Source: Balanoglossus misakiensis
Lineage: Eukaryota; Hemichordata
Assembly: GCA_040954595.2 (NCBI GenBank)
Contig: CM082579.2
Span: forward strand, 8,804,001 to 8,868,000
Direction: 5' to 3'
DNA length: 64,000 bases
Shown: positions 24,716 through 37,811 of the stretch, piece by piece
Position numbering within the stretch: the stretch's first letter is position 1
Layout: the number at the start of each line of letters is the position of its first letter
Position numbers and translations under genes: made by a program
The notes under the pieces: model-generated
The model's input: only the letters and a program-made list of their open reading frames with translations
Told to the model about the DNA's origin: nothing
Databases searched by the model: none

Positions 24716-26200
24716 CAAAATTAATGTGTTCTCGTTTATCCACACTATCCTTGTTACACCCTTCATTTATTCAGTTTATCTACAAAATATCAGAGAACAT
24801 TAATCCACCGTTGGCCCAAGGCTTTTCTGGGTCTGAACGTTGGAGGCGCACTAGTTACTCGTGGAGGCAAGTGTTATAGATTTAGAAAGCTTTGATTTTT
24901 TCAAGAAAAAGTTGCATATTTTTTAGAGTCTGGTTTTGTTAGGGAACATTTGAACCAAGTTTCGTGCAATGATATAAAGATTGAGATGGTGAAGAGGTGG
25001 TTGAGAGATAGAGGAAAAGATTACATCTCGAGAGAGAGACTCGGACTTCGTCCCTTTAAATAGGCCACAATGGCTTTCCCTTGAGTGACCTTACATACCT
25101 ATGTTGTATCAACGAATGTCAGAAAGAAAGAGTTTTCGATAGGAAAGGTTTCTGGGGTCACACACCTTATCACATGTCTAAGAGACTGTCAGATTATAAG
25201 ATATATACAGAATTACGGCGCCAACTTTGGTGACACTTACCACGGTTGGCAATTTCGCAAGGTTATGATGGTTGTACACATGCACCTTATAGTTTTAACA
25301 TTTCTAAAGTTACAAAATGCACATTTGGATATTATTTTTTGAAATTAATAATATATTTCCGAAACCTCTGCGCGATATTTTACAAAGCCTCCTACATATA
25401 TTGGTCTGTCGGTCTTGTTGTCTTACCATCCATACTGAGAGATACATGTACGTATTTGTAGTGTATTGTCGTTTAATTTCTTGTTTGCATAATTTGGCTT
25501 TGAACTAATGGGGATTTTCATGGAGACACACATCCCAATAATTACTGCAGAAAATGTGCTGTATCTTGCCTACCATGACGCGCATGCAGTCACTTTACAG
25601 CTTCACATCCATGCTTAGAAATGTTTATAACATACAACAGGCCAGCCACGGGGGCGTGTTCAGTTTACAACTTCAACCTGATTGTGTTGGCAGCAAGCAA
25701 AGTACAAGTAGCTCTCTAAGTTTATCTGATTGGAAAGCGCAAGGCCGATATCTTTTTATGACAGTAATGACTCTTAATAGCTCCCATTTGGTGAAAGTGC
25801 GTGTTTAAAAAATCGATATCTGCCAACCTTCTACTAAGATTCGATATACAGGAACGTCACCTTCTTATTTCTTAAACTGTCGCTTGCAAGCAAAGGGCGT
25901 GTTCAGTAATTTCAGGGTTTGGGTAAGTCGCGATTTTATCTCGCCGTGTAACACGATTTTAAAGCGAAGCACGACCTATAACGGAAATCCTAAGCTCTTC
26001 CGAAAATACCTCAACATATTGATACATGTATGAACTTTGGTCAAATTGAAACCCCGTGGTACATAAAATGTTTGCATATTCAAAAGCATCTCAAACTAAC
26101 GTGTTCATCGTGGAATGCGTATCAGCTGCCTATCAAACACTGACAGAATGAATGAATGCTTGAATAAATAAATAAATGAACGTTTGAATGAATGAATGAA

Positions 26201-26279
<79 letters not shown>

Positions 26280-26519
26280 ATGCAACCACAAAAAAGTCGT
26301 CTCCGCCAAAGCAGGCGTAATCTCTTCTGCCGAATGCTGGTAATCATGAAGCTATAACCAAAAGAATATCGAAAACATGGAAAAATATTGCTGAAAATTT
26401 CTGGTTTTAGCACGGTCCTCCAAACGCATGCTATGTTACTATACAGCCTTCTCGGTGTTTATGAACCCTCCCTCAACTTGAGGTGGTTTTATTCACGCAA
26501 ATTGTCAGAATCTGTCGAA
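24716..26519. other. Intergenic region between AFF and the SLC7 cluster
   Basis: No gene is recognisable. A promoter for SLC7 copy A is expected here but no TATA box or other clear core element was found. The tetranucleotide microsatellite at 26,147-26,281 lies about 240 bp before the chosen start codon. Confidence 0.6.
26147..26281. repeat. (TAAA)n/(TGAA)n microsatellite
   Basis: A degenerate GAATGAATG lead-in is followed by about 20 uninterrupted TAAA units. Confidence 0.92.
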
Positions 26520-29500
26520 ATGGCGCTAGAGAGACAACGACAAAAAAGCCAGAACGGAGCAACCGCTGGCAAGCGGGCGGTTGACGAGAGAGCTGTTACC
26601 GACAACGACGACAAAGTGGCACTGAGGAAACAGATGAGTTTGCTCTTTTGTATTGCTATGATCGTTGGCTCCACCATCGGTTCGGGCATTTTCATTTCGC
26701 CCAAAGGCGTTCTCCTGTACTCGAAGTCTGTCGGTGTGTCGCTTGTCATCTGGGCGGCGACCGGGGTTCTGGCGCTTTTCGGGGCCTTGTCCAGTGCAGA
26801 ACTCGGCACAACCTTCGGGAAATCGGGAGGCGAATACACGTACATCCGAGAAGCGTTTGGTCCACTTCCAGCGTTTTTGGTTGTCTGGGGGACTGTAGTA
26901 GTACAAATTCCAGCGGGCGGCACAATCCTTTCAATGACCTTTGCGCGCTACGTTATCTGGCCTTTCTACCCCGGCTGTGAACCTCCCGCTTTGGCGACCA
27001 CAATGGTTTCACTTGCTTGCTTGAGTAAGTCGCTTGTACTCTACCAGTACACTTTCTTCACTCTTCTAACGTTAAACCGGGGGTCGGGCTCCTTGTGTGT
27101 TTGTCTGCATGCTTGCCTGTTTGTATTTGTGCGTGTGTTTATTTTTTTTTCAAATGATTATTGTTTATTCCTAAATTTCACCAAATAATTTTTACGCATC
27201 TTGATTCACAAATGTCGTGATAAACAAAATCACAGTGTCTAAAGTGAGCTTAGATTTGAGATAACGGGTTCCACAGCGCGAATGTAGAACTATAGTAAGC
27301 ACGAGAAGCGGTGATCGCCCGTCTGGTGCAGGCAGCTGTCACCTTTCCATCATAATCTTCTCATAATTATTCAGTCATGGGCATATCTCAGTGACCAGGT
27401 CTCTGACGCCCTCTTGTCCGCCTTAGTTTACTGGACAACGTGGACAGTGTGGCCGATCGTGCACCTGAAGAAAGTAGATCCGGGTTCAGTGACGCTTCAC
27501 TTGAACGTAGCCTGGGGCACGCACGCGCACCAGGCTGGACTGCAGTCACGTGACCCAGTTCGCATGTGATTGTGGTCTGGACCTCTGTTGCTATTCTTAT
27601 CAAGGCAACCAGTTCTGTAGTAGCACTACAGACTCTGATTCGCGAGTTTCTTACTGAATTCAAAGTAATTAGCCGAAGACTGTTCTCTTCTTAGTAGACC
27701 TATGCGATCTTTTATTATCTCCAGTGTTTGCCTATTCTGTGAATTGTCGGAGAATAGATGTCGTAACAGCCATTAGCATCGTATTTACATTTGCCAAGGT
27801 CATCGGCCTGGTTGTAATCATCATCGGTGGAATAATTCAGTTGTCAAGAGGTAAGATTATGTACAATTTCTATCTGGCATTCAGAGATGACTTTGTTTAA
27901 ACTTGAAAGGATGACGATTATTTTGCAGTGTGATCCAATGTGGCTGCAAGCTTCCCTTTTCCCCCTATTTTCGTCTACACGTGTCACACAAGGGATTGGA
28001 GTCACGCTGATTTGCCGAGGGTGTCGACGAACGCATGATGGGTATCGGGGGGGGGGGTTGCCCCCCCCCCCCGAGTCAACAGCGTTTAGGTCTGAGACGT
28101 CAGGTGAACAGACTGAAATAGCGTCAAATTCCCTGCTGTCCTGATTATTCTAACTTCTGTTGGCGTTGCATGCTTGAACCGATTTTTCTCTAAACATCTC
28201 AACGAGACAAGGCTAGGTGCTTTATAATATGCGCGTCAACTTTGTTGCTATGGTCCAATATGACCACTGGCTGGCCATTTTGTAACGAAGTTGATCATAT
28301 GTGCGGCGATTACACACACCAACATCAGCCATGAAATGAAAAAAAAAACGTTTTCCGCTTTGCAACAGGAAGAACAGAAAATCTAGAAAATGCGTTCGAG
28401 GAGAAGCCTGATTCCTTGATGGATTTGTCTTTAGCGATCTACCAGGCAATGTTTGCGTATGGCGGATGGTACGTAATATCGATAACAAATAAGTTGACTA
28501 AAATATGATGTACTAGTATATAATGTTAACAATTTCATGTTTTCGTTGATGTAATCGACTGGATTGGCTATGGGGGTACACGCCCACCTGGCACTTTTTT
28601 CTTGAAAATTATCAAACCATATTGGGTGATCTGAGATTCTAATGGTCAGCTGCAACTAGTGTACCACAGTAGGCACGAAAGATGAAATAGCATCTATCAA
28701 TTGATAAATCCATCAATCAGGTTAAAATGAATCTAATTAATGATAGGACTAGGTTTGCGGTTCACATGATGGAAACATCCCAAGCAATTTATCTGTTAAT
28801 ATTATAAGAACTTCTCAAATTTGAACATCCATGTATTCTGACCCAGCTCTCGCTGGTCATCGAATCTTCATGCATTGACGTCCCACTGCACTGCAACTCC
28901 AACATGAATGTACTAAAAAGGCATTTATTTACTTGCTTTCTCCTCTTAAGGGAAACTTTGAACAACCTGACCGAAGAGTTGAAGAATCCGATCCGAGACT
29001 TTCCGATCGCTGTTGTTGTGTCGGAATTGATCATCATTTCCTTGTATCTGATGGCCAACATTGCTTACTTCACCACCCTGTCACCGGAACAACTGCTGGC
29101 TTCCAGCGCTGTTGGAGTGGTAGGTAGAAGTGGCGGAAGTGTTGATCACCCAACTGGAATTCATATGTCAGCAATAACAATGGCCGGTACTTACATGTAT
29201 ATTAGTATGCGTTGTTGAGAAGCTGAAGACTGACCATTTCAAAATGCTATCCAGAGTAGAACAAGAAACTGATACATAGGAATAGGAGGAATGCCAGAAG
29301 CTAATTTTCGAAGCTTTCGGTGTCCTGCTTTTCTGCTTTTAATTTCACGGTTTCAAAATCGAATTAGCAGGTAGTGGCACGGTTTAATCTTTGAGTTTGT
29401 ACTCAATCATCAATGTTCAATGTCAAATTGAGCCCAACGTCAAGCGACATACATATGGACCTTGGACTTGGTCTGCGAACTTTTTAAACGAGGCAATGTT

Positions 29501-31012
29501 TGATCCCAGTTCCCAGTTTCTCACATCTCTATTTCCTAGACATTTGCCGACCTCGCATTGGGGAGCTTTGCCTGGGTTGTTCCCGTGGCCGTCGGCATTT
29601 CCGTGTTTGGTTCTCTGAATGGCGGGGTGTTGTCTCGCACACGGTAGGTTCCAGTTACAATTTCTTCTCAACGGCAAGTTCAATTATGGTACGAAGTTCA
29701 AAGAGAAGAGCGCAATAAAGTACACGTTGCCTGGCCTTTATTCGGCGGGCTAGCGGACCAGTCTGTTGACCGTGAGCGTGAGATCGCGACCAGGACTCAA
29801 TGTGCTCCCGTGTGATTTAAAGTGCTCCCGTGTGCAATATGTGAGCATGACGAGTTGTCTTCTCTACTCTCCGCACGACAGGGTGGTTTTCACAGGTGCT
29901 CGCGACGGACATCTCCCCGCATCGTTGTGTATGGTGCATATCGACTACAGAACACCGATGCCGGCTCTATTGGCGGGGGCATCAATATCAGTGGTAGGTA
30001 CGGTGAACAAAATGGGCAAATTAATTTTTACGACCAGAATCTACACACCGTCTTTTGCGCGCGTAAACCTCAAGTCTTTCCATACAGATATGAATACAGA
30101 CAGACGGACAGACAGACAGACAGACAGACTGACATTATTTTCTAACTTCTGATATCATTGTACAATGTTACTTGCAGACATTACTTATCGCGTCAGGGTT
30201 CACCGGAGCCGAGATAAGCAACCTTATGAATTATATGTCGTTTTCAAGCTGGGTTTTCAAGGCTCTTGTGTATTCCGGATTGATCTACATGCGATGGACC
30301 AGACCTGACCTTCCTCGACCTTTCAAAGTGAGTACTTTCTTAATATTTGAATGTGTTTTCTTGAAGTCGACCAACTTTCGTCTTGCAAGTGGAGAAAATG
30401 TTCTTTCTTGACCATTAATAATGGGCATACTTCATGTTTATTGTAGACATTCGGCGTATGTCTGATGCAATACGTATTTAAATTAAAGAGGGTTTGTGGA
30501 GTGCAATATCGAATTATCATCACAGCAGTCTGATATGCAGAAAATTTGGCATGTTAGGGGTACTTTAGAAAGGAGAGGAAGAAAGTGTATGTGATACAAA
30601 AAAGCACCGACGTAATAGCCAGAAGTTACAGGCAGTGGCCCTTTCAAGAATCTGAACTTTTTTATCGCCAGGTACCCATAGTGATACCCCTGGTATTCAC
30701 CCTGGCATCAGTGTACCTGTGCATCACCGGCATCATCGCTGCACCAATAGATGCCGGCCTCGGCCTTGCAATCCTCTCCACGGGTGTGCCGGTGTATTAC
30801 TTCGGTGAATGGAACAAACCACGTCTGTTCTACAGAGTAACGGGTAAGTTTTATTTCCCCTCGTGTTCATACTAACATGAGGAATTCTGCCCTTTGAGGA
30901 TATCCGTACATTATTTGAAGCTGTAAAATGACGTCATATTCTTATCCACATCCACAGCGATTTGCGACAAAATCGCTGTGCATTCAATATGTCATTAATA
31001 TCTTCTAAAATA

Positions 31013-31046
<34 letters not shown>

Positions 31047-31256
31047 CATACATACATACATACATACATACATACATACATACATACATACATACATACA
31101 TACATACATACATACATACATACATACATACATACATACATGTACATTTATGTACATTTATATACATTCAGTTTCCTTCTTCTTCCAACAGACGCTGCTG
31201 CAAGATTTATGCAGAAGTTTCTATTCGTTGTCAGACAGGAAAAGAAGACATATTAG
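26520..31256 (+). CDS. SLC7 light-chain amino-acid transporter, copy A (500 aa)
   Basis: Exons: 26520-27024, 27725-27850, 28369-28468, 28951-29119, 29540-29643, 29882-29993, 30178-30327, 30672-30843, 31192-31256. They join to 1,503 nt without a stop. The start is the in-frame ATG nearest the conserved core; an upstream in-frame ATG at 26,388 would add 44 residues unlike the family. The TM1 substrate-site motif is STIGSGIFISPKG (residues 51-63), followed by AELGTTFGKSGGEYTY and an extracellular FYPGC with Cys153 at the position of the disulfide to SLC3 heavy chains. Later signatures are NNLTEELKNPIRDFP, ARDGHLP, RPDLPRPFK and GVPVYYFGEW. Length and layout fit the 12-helix b(0,+)AT/xCT branch. 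Expected role: plasma-membrane obligatory amino-acid exchange with an SLC3 partner; substrate unknown. It is the most divergent of the three tandem copies. Confidence 0.9.
30097..30132. repeat. (GACA)n microsatellite in an SLC7 copy A intron
   Basis: A short run of GACA with one variant unit, just before exon 7. Confidence 0.85.
31017..31140. repeat. (TACA)n microsatellite in the last SLC7 copy A intron
   Basis: About 31 perfect TACA units lie 50 bp before the acceptor of the last exon. The Tyr/Met/Cys/Val and Ile/His/Thr ORFs over it are repeat translations, not genes. Confidence 0.95.
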
Positions 31257-32073
31257 ATGAAGTTGTACATTCTGTGCCGTAGTTATTAACAATCATGGCA
31301 ATCATTATAGAAACTCCTTCTCGTTATCTGGAAAAATTGACCCTTTCTATACATACACTAAACCATCATTCTTTCCAAAGTAAACCCGAGAGCGGAGATT
31401 GTGTTGCCATGCAATATATCATTGCTCTGTCCGGTGGTAATGCAAGTGTGCATACTATTAAACGATTTATGAGTGCCCACGCGAAGAAGGTGCGCCATCT
31501 TATGCCCATTCGCCCTTTTACCATTCGCCTACGGACATATGTAACTGTATTCCTTAGATTGATTGAAAGTGTGTCATGTCATGAAACTTCACTGTTAAAC
31601 TGTCGACTTGTGTACAGTGGAATGTGATTGATCACTTAACCTCTCCACCTGATATATGTCAAAAGTGGTTTAAACCACTCAGCGCAAAACATGATAAAAC
31701 TGGTTCAAACTCCATATCACGGTGGGAGACCCAATCACATAAGGTAACAATCACAAAGTACAGTGAACTATACGCGAGTGATTTCAAAATTGTGTAAGCT
31801 TATATTGTTTATGAAAAATAAATGTCGTGACGTTGCACTCAGATATAGTGCATTGAAAGGAACTGGACATAATCATGAAATCGCTGGGGGGGGGGGGAAC
31901 AGAACAGAACAATTTTTCCATGAGAAATTGTCAGATGTGTTGACATGACCCCGCCCCCAAACCTTGAAAAAAGACTTGAGCACCACTTGCTAAAACCCTC
32001 TCCCATGTATAGATCCTTAAACAACCAGAATTAAAAGCACAGTCCCTCAAGAACTTGGACTGTGGTAAAAGTT
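31257..32073. other. Spacer between SLC7 copies A and B
   Basis: An 817-bp spacer. AATAAA at 31,817-31,822 is a plausible poly(A) signal for copy A, 560 nt after its stop. A poly-G run occurs near 31,890. No promoter element for copy B is evident. Confidence 0.55.
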
Positions 32074-35000
32074 ATGGCGAAGTTGCAAGCCCGTGCCCAG
32101 CAGGCGGATCCTAAAAATGCGTCCGTTAATGGGAGAGTTGTCAGCGACGGAGACCAACTCCGTGCAGAAGATGACAAAGTTGCACTGAAAAAGCAGATGA
32201 GTCTATTCGTTTGTGTCACAGTAATCGTTGGCTGCACCATCGGAACAGGTATTTTTATTTCACCGAAGGGCGTCCTTCTGTACAGCGGGTCTGTGGGTCT
32301 GTCCCTGGTGGTGTGGACACTCAGCGGTGTTCTGGCAATATTCGGGGCTTTGTCCTTCGCCGAGCTGGGCACGACCTACAGGAAGTCCGGAGGCGACTAC
32401 ACGTACGTCCGAGAGGCGTTCGGCCCGTTGCTGTCGTATTTGATCGTTTGGAAATACCTGGTGTTGGACAACCCAGCATCTCATGCGGTCATGAGTATCG
32501 CTTTCGCCAGTTACGTCTGCGAGCCGCTCTATCCTGACTGTGATCCGCCGGCGTCAGCGCTGTCCATGATTGCTGTTGCTACACTGCGTAAGTATTCACA
32601 ACTGGAAGTCAACTGTACTGCAGTGCCTGTGAAACAGAACTTGATTGGGACCGTTCATACCTTAAGGAATAAAATCGCTCATCACGTTGACATTATTCGT
32701 CATTTTACAAAATTGTTTGCTCGATTATATACCTTTTTCTTTTGAAATTTCGCTTGATGGATTTTATTGTTTGATAATTGATGATTTACCTTTTTCTTTT
32801 GAAATTTGGCTTGATGGATAATTCATTGCGTTTTAACGCAAAATTGTGTCAAATTCGCTATTCGAAATGGCCGCCAGTCTCTGTGTTAAGTCTGTTTGGA
32901 AAATTAGTGATTTAATATGATAATAAGACGGTGAACACCAAATGTCCTTCTTTGATTTCAAAAAGACTCTCCAAACACTTTAATGGAATATATCAAAACA
33001 TTGGAAGGTTTCGAGGACGGCAATTTTTCAAAAAATCTGTCTCCTTGGCGAGTGCTATCTTCATTACAATTCTTAATGATTTTTTTGTCTTTGTTTTAAT
33101 CTACAGTTTTCATTTATTTTGTCAATGGCTGGAAGGTGAAGGCTGCAACGTCTGTACAGATCATATTTACGGTTGCCAAGGTGATCGGTTTGCTAATCAT
33201 TGTCATCGCTGGAATAGTTCAGCTGTCCCATGGTAAGTCTCGTGATAATGGTTTGTGACAAGAGGTGTTTAAACACGTCAACGCGTCAACGTGGTCATGA
33301 CAGGTTGCCTCTGCAATACTGTACAGGAGATAAAGTCGTCGAGCCTATCGATTGTTTTAGTCATTTGTTCTCTTTTCGTCATTTTAATATCCACCCCCTT
33401 AATTTCGGCCACCAGTGTGAAGTCTATTAAAGTCCCAATAGATGTCATGCATTTTCGCATCATTTATGCTTTTATTTTCAAACTTAGATTGGCCAAATTT
33501 AAATGAGTTAACTGATGGGTAAACACAAACATATTATACTCAACGCTGTGCATAGAAATATGAACAAGTTCAAGAATAAACGGGTGCCAGGCCGCACCCA
33601 ATATACTTGAAGGTCAAGTGGCCAAAAGTATAGGTCATCCAAGGACGTTTTCGTTTTAGCAAACGTGTTGTTGTTTTTTTCTGTCGTAACAGGGCGGACA
33701 GAATATCTTGAAGAAGCATTCAACTATAAGCCTGGTTCTGTTATGGACGTCTCCTTGGCGTTCTTTCAAGCGATGTTTGCTTATGGCGGCTGGTAGGTCT
33801 AGGAAGTATTGTTTCTTGAATTAAAAAAGCTAAACGTATGACTGACGTGGTTATAAGTGGCAGTGTTCAACCACAGATAACATGTCCATGGACTTCAAAT
33901 TCAGTTACCCGAGTTGTAGGTTTTGCTTTTGCAAAACCGATGTATCATTTTGACGCACATCGAAAACAACATTTTAATGCAACGTCAATTATTTGTTTCA
34001 TCTTTTAAAGGGAAAATTTAAATCATATCACCGAGGAGTTGAAAAATCCCATCCGTGATTTTCCGATCGCAATGGTAGTCTCTGAAACCATCGTCATATC
34101 TTTGTATGTGTTGGCAAACATCGCCTACCTGACTGCAATGTCGCCGGGAGAACTATTAGCATCCAACGCCGTGGGCGTGGTAAGTACAGGAATGTTACAG
34201 TAACAACCATCGAATCTGACGTCATATTTCAGGACAATCTAAGGGGTATAACTTAATTGATGCTTATTATTTTGGGGTGTTTTTAATTAGCGTCTATTGT
34301 ATCTGAAATTATCTACTCTTGCGCCTATAGACATTCGCAGATTACCTTCTTGGGTCTCTCTCGTGGATACTGCCTCTATTTGTTGCAATGTCGATTTTTG
34401 GAGGGATAAACGGAACCGTTATGTCACGTTCACGGTATGTTTGTCTTTTTCTTGATTTTTGTGTCGAAATAATACCATGTCAAATGTATGCCATAATTAA
34501 TGATTAAATGTTTCTTCCTGAGTAATTGATATTCCCTGGTGTAGGCCGCATATCCTGAAAGTGGTCGTTTTATTTTCGACAGAGTGTATTTCACCTGCGC
34601 TCGTGATGGCAATCTCCCAGCCACAATGGGTATGGTACACATCTACTACAGAACACCCTTGGTGTCCGTATTGATCGGATGTATTTTAGCAATGGTGAGC
34701 ATCTGACACTATTAGACTGTCGTCTGTCTACAATATTAAAGGTGTCACCCAACCCCTTGGGTTTCGAATTCACATGACTCGTCAACTGGCACATTTTTCC
34801 GGCTCCGGTTTTTAAGATCGAGAACAAGCTGGAAGCAACGATCAGTGCGCAACGTTTTGTTTGCCATTAGCCGTGGCACCATTGACGTTCAAAGTTGCGG
34901 ACAAACTGAGCACCGACTCAGTAACGAAAGTGAAACTAGATTATTTGAAAGCCAAATGTTCATGATAACGAGATGACCGCCTATTCGTGTCTTCCTGAGA

Positions 35001-36281
35001 TTCTTTAATCAAATTGCGTCAGTGTTGAATTATGTGTTACATTCTATGAATATCATCGATCAAGTCGCATACAAAATTTATCTACTGAGTAATATACCTC
35101 TCTGGAATTTGTCCCTTGATTTTAGATTGTTTTTGTCGTGTCGACTTTCACCGGGGGTGCGATAACCAATATTCTGACCTATATATCGTTCGCAAACTGG
35201 TCGTTCAGGGCCTTGGTAGCTGCTGCTCTTGTCTATTTACGGTGGAAGCGACCTGACATTCACCGACCTTTTAAGGTGGGCTGTTATTTTTTATGTGTAT
35301 GGAGTAACCGACCGTTCTTCAAGAAACCAAAACAATGTAAGAAGTAAACTCGTTCCTTGCCTATTGAGGGCGTTGCTCTACACCCCGCTGGGACGAGAAT
35401 CCAACGCCATTTTGTTCAGTCATAGCATGCCATTGCGCTTGCGTAATTGATTGGCCACACCATTGCGCATGTTCTTCAGATAGTTCCAGAAGTTCAGCAT
35501 AGATTGCTTATTTGACCAATGGACGGATTATGTTCGACGATGATGATGATAATTGTGATAACAATAATGATCGTGGTAATATAAATGAATATTCGTTTGC
35601 AGGTTCCAATAATTATACCTATTGTATTCACACTCGCCATTCTATATCTGTCCATCACGGGTATCATAGCTGCACCGGTAGAAACTGGCATTGGCTTTGC
35701 AATCATACTGACTGGCGTGCCAGCATATTACTTTGGTCAGTGGAAGAAACCGCCTGCTTTCTACAAGATAAGTGGTGAGTTAAATGAAGGTTCTTTGATA
35801 TATACACTGTCCACTTCAAGGAACTTCTGCTGCACATCCCTAGCTATAGGGAAATATTGGAATCTCTCTGACAATGTAGAAAAAAGCATGCCAACCTTTT
35901 ATTTAAATTTATTTTCGGCCCCTTTACACATCGACCTTACTGTTATCACCCCAACTTCCGGCAATTCTCCACACTTCCGCTATTTTGCATGCATGGCTAT
36001 GTAGCCACCAAATTTCATTTGCTTTACACTGAGAGGTTTCCATGGTCACTGTGTAACGGTTCTCCTGAGAACATATTCGGATGCTGAACACGAATTCCCT
36101 CGATGTATTCATGATCCCGTTTCATATCACTTTGGGGCAGTTACAGTAACCCAGCTTTAAAATCCCCTGGTAAGTTTCATTTAGTTTAAGTCGTGCTTAT
36201 ATTGTGCCCCCAACAGATGCTGTCGGGAATTGCATTCAAAAATATCTACTCGTTGTAAGCCAGGAAAAGAAGACGTACTAG
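32074..36281 (+). CDS. SLC7 light-chain amino-acid transporter, copy B (503 aa)
   Basis: Exons: 32074-32587, 33107-33232, 33693-33792, 34011-34179, 34331-34434, 34583-34694, 35126-35275, 35603-35774, 36217-36281. They join to 1,512 nt in frame. The start is the first ATG in the exon frame (MAKLQARAQQ). The TM1 motif is GCTIGTGIF, where copies A and C have GSTIGSGIF. The extracellular YVCEPLYPDC puts the presumed heavy-chain-linking cysteine at residue 156. GIGFAIILTGVPAYY near the end resembles the cystine/glutamate exchanger xCT, and the C terminus ends QEKKTY. Exons 2-9 have the same lengths and phases as in copies A and C, so the three arose by tandem gene duplication. It is closer to C than to A. 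Exon 8 is 97% identical to that of copy C. Expected function as for copy A; substrate unknown. Confidence 0.9.
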
Positions 36282-37811
36282 TTCTCGGTGCGGACTGCAT
36301 GCGGAAAAACTATCGCCCAAGTTACATGTATTATAAACCGATAAACCGATAAATAAGAGACACGGGTACAGACAAATTGCAGACACCGACAACGTTATGG
36401 GATTTTTTTTACGTTCAGATGGTACATGGGAGAACATCTTGTCTTGAGACTGGAGACAGCAGCACCCATCATCTGTTCATTTTATTAAACCCGAATTCAA
36501 CTCACCAGGCAAAATGTATTCAACATCTGCAAATCAATACCTTAATTGGGGGTAAACACCAACATGATAAAAATTGACCTTTCAACTACGACCCTTCCGA
36601 TGTCATGTATGCTAACCTAACAGCGCACGCGCGTAGTGATCTGCCAACAAGTCCGACATTATATTTTGGCAACTATAAGATAAATATACGACGTATAGAA
36701 CGGCCAAAAGTGGTGTATGTAAATTAAACTTGGTGACAAGATCAATTTCTATTGGTTATTTTTCAGTGGAGATGTGTAAAGCAAACGGAACAGCGGCAAA
36801 TACATGTACCTTCAAATAATAGTCATCATAGCCATCCATAATGTATGGTTGATTGTAAATTTCATAGTACAAATATACAATATTTTCACGACCAGTTGAA
36901 GAGGCAAACAGTAAGAAAACGATAGAGCACAGCACAGACAGCCAACAACATATCGTTGATAAAGATGTCTGCAGTTATCTGTTCAGGCACAGTTCCTGTA
37001 ATAGAGGGACTGTGGCACATAGGGTTTAAGATGTTGATGTACGAATTCGCTCGATTTTCGTACATTTTCAGTTACACCGCGTCCGGATCCTCTGTTACAC
37101 CTACACTATTACACCCATACTATTCTGTCATCGCATCCGAGAAACAAAAAAAATCTATGCCTTATTCGTTGAGTATATATAATGCCAAAAATACAACGCT
37201 AACGCGCATCTTTTATAGGTCAGGAAGAATATTTTCGTCACAAAATGTAGGTCGCGACACTGGATTTTGCCGATGTGGTTTCATAAACGCAGCCCCTACA
37301 AAAATCATATACATGTGCGCACGCGCGTGTATATATATATAATAGACATATTAAACAATTATCAATTCTTCGAACTTAAATGCCATGGTTATGACATAGC
37401 AAGTAGGATACCAGGAACACTTGAACTCACCAGTCCAAAATGTTCAATTTTCACGCAAGTTCTGGGCACTGCAGCGACACCCTTTGTACCAGTTAAAATC
37501 TTTATATCGTGGTAAATTGAATAAAAATAGACGTATGAAACAGAATTAACTTTAAAGAATAAGAATAACTGGTTGGTGTATGATTAGAAGCCAGATATAT
37601 GTTCCTGCCCGAGGGTGTTAACAATAACAGAACTTCAGAGGGGGAAGAGTGTGGCGGTAACACCTAACGTGGGGAGTCTAAAATTTAATGCTGTCTCCAT
37701 GTCATGATTTTTGGATAGTCCCTGTTCTAGGTTTGGAATACATGTATGTATAATATACGTATTACTACTCTGTTCATACTGCTTCACAAGGTAACTGCTT
37801 TAGTATACACC
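36282..37811. other. Spacer between SLC7 copies B and C
   Basis: About 1.5 kb without a recognisable gene. It includes a 36-nt alternating purine-pyrimidine tract (37,306-37,341), 471 bp upstream of the copy C start codon. Neither a TATA box nor a convincing poly(A) signal was assigned. Confidence 0.55.
37306..37341. other. Alternating purine-pyrimidine tract (Z-DNA candidate)
   Basis: Thirty-six consecutive nucleotides alternate strictly, passing from ATACATGTG through GCGCACGCGCGTG to a TA run. Such tracts favour Z-DNA, or cruciform/melting in the TA part, under negative supercoiling. Confidence 0.6.

Noticed and set aside
26388-26519. Upstream in-frame ATG for SLC7 copy A
   Set aside because: It would add 44 residues with no counterpart in copies B and C; the ATG at 26,520 gives an N terminus of the same size as the paralogues.
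27388-27663. 91-residue minus-strand ORF in SLC7 copy A intron 1
   Set aside because: No recognisable domain, signal peptide or splice context; amino-acid composition looks random.
30934-31282. ORFs rich in Tyr-Met-Cys-Val or Ile-His-Thr
   Set aside because: Six-frame readings of the TACA microsatellite.
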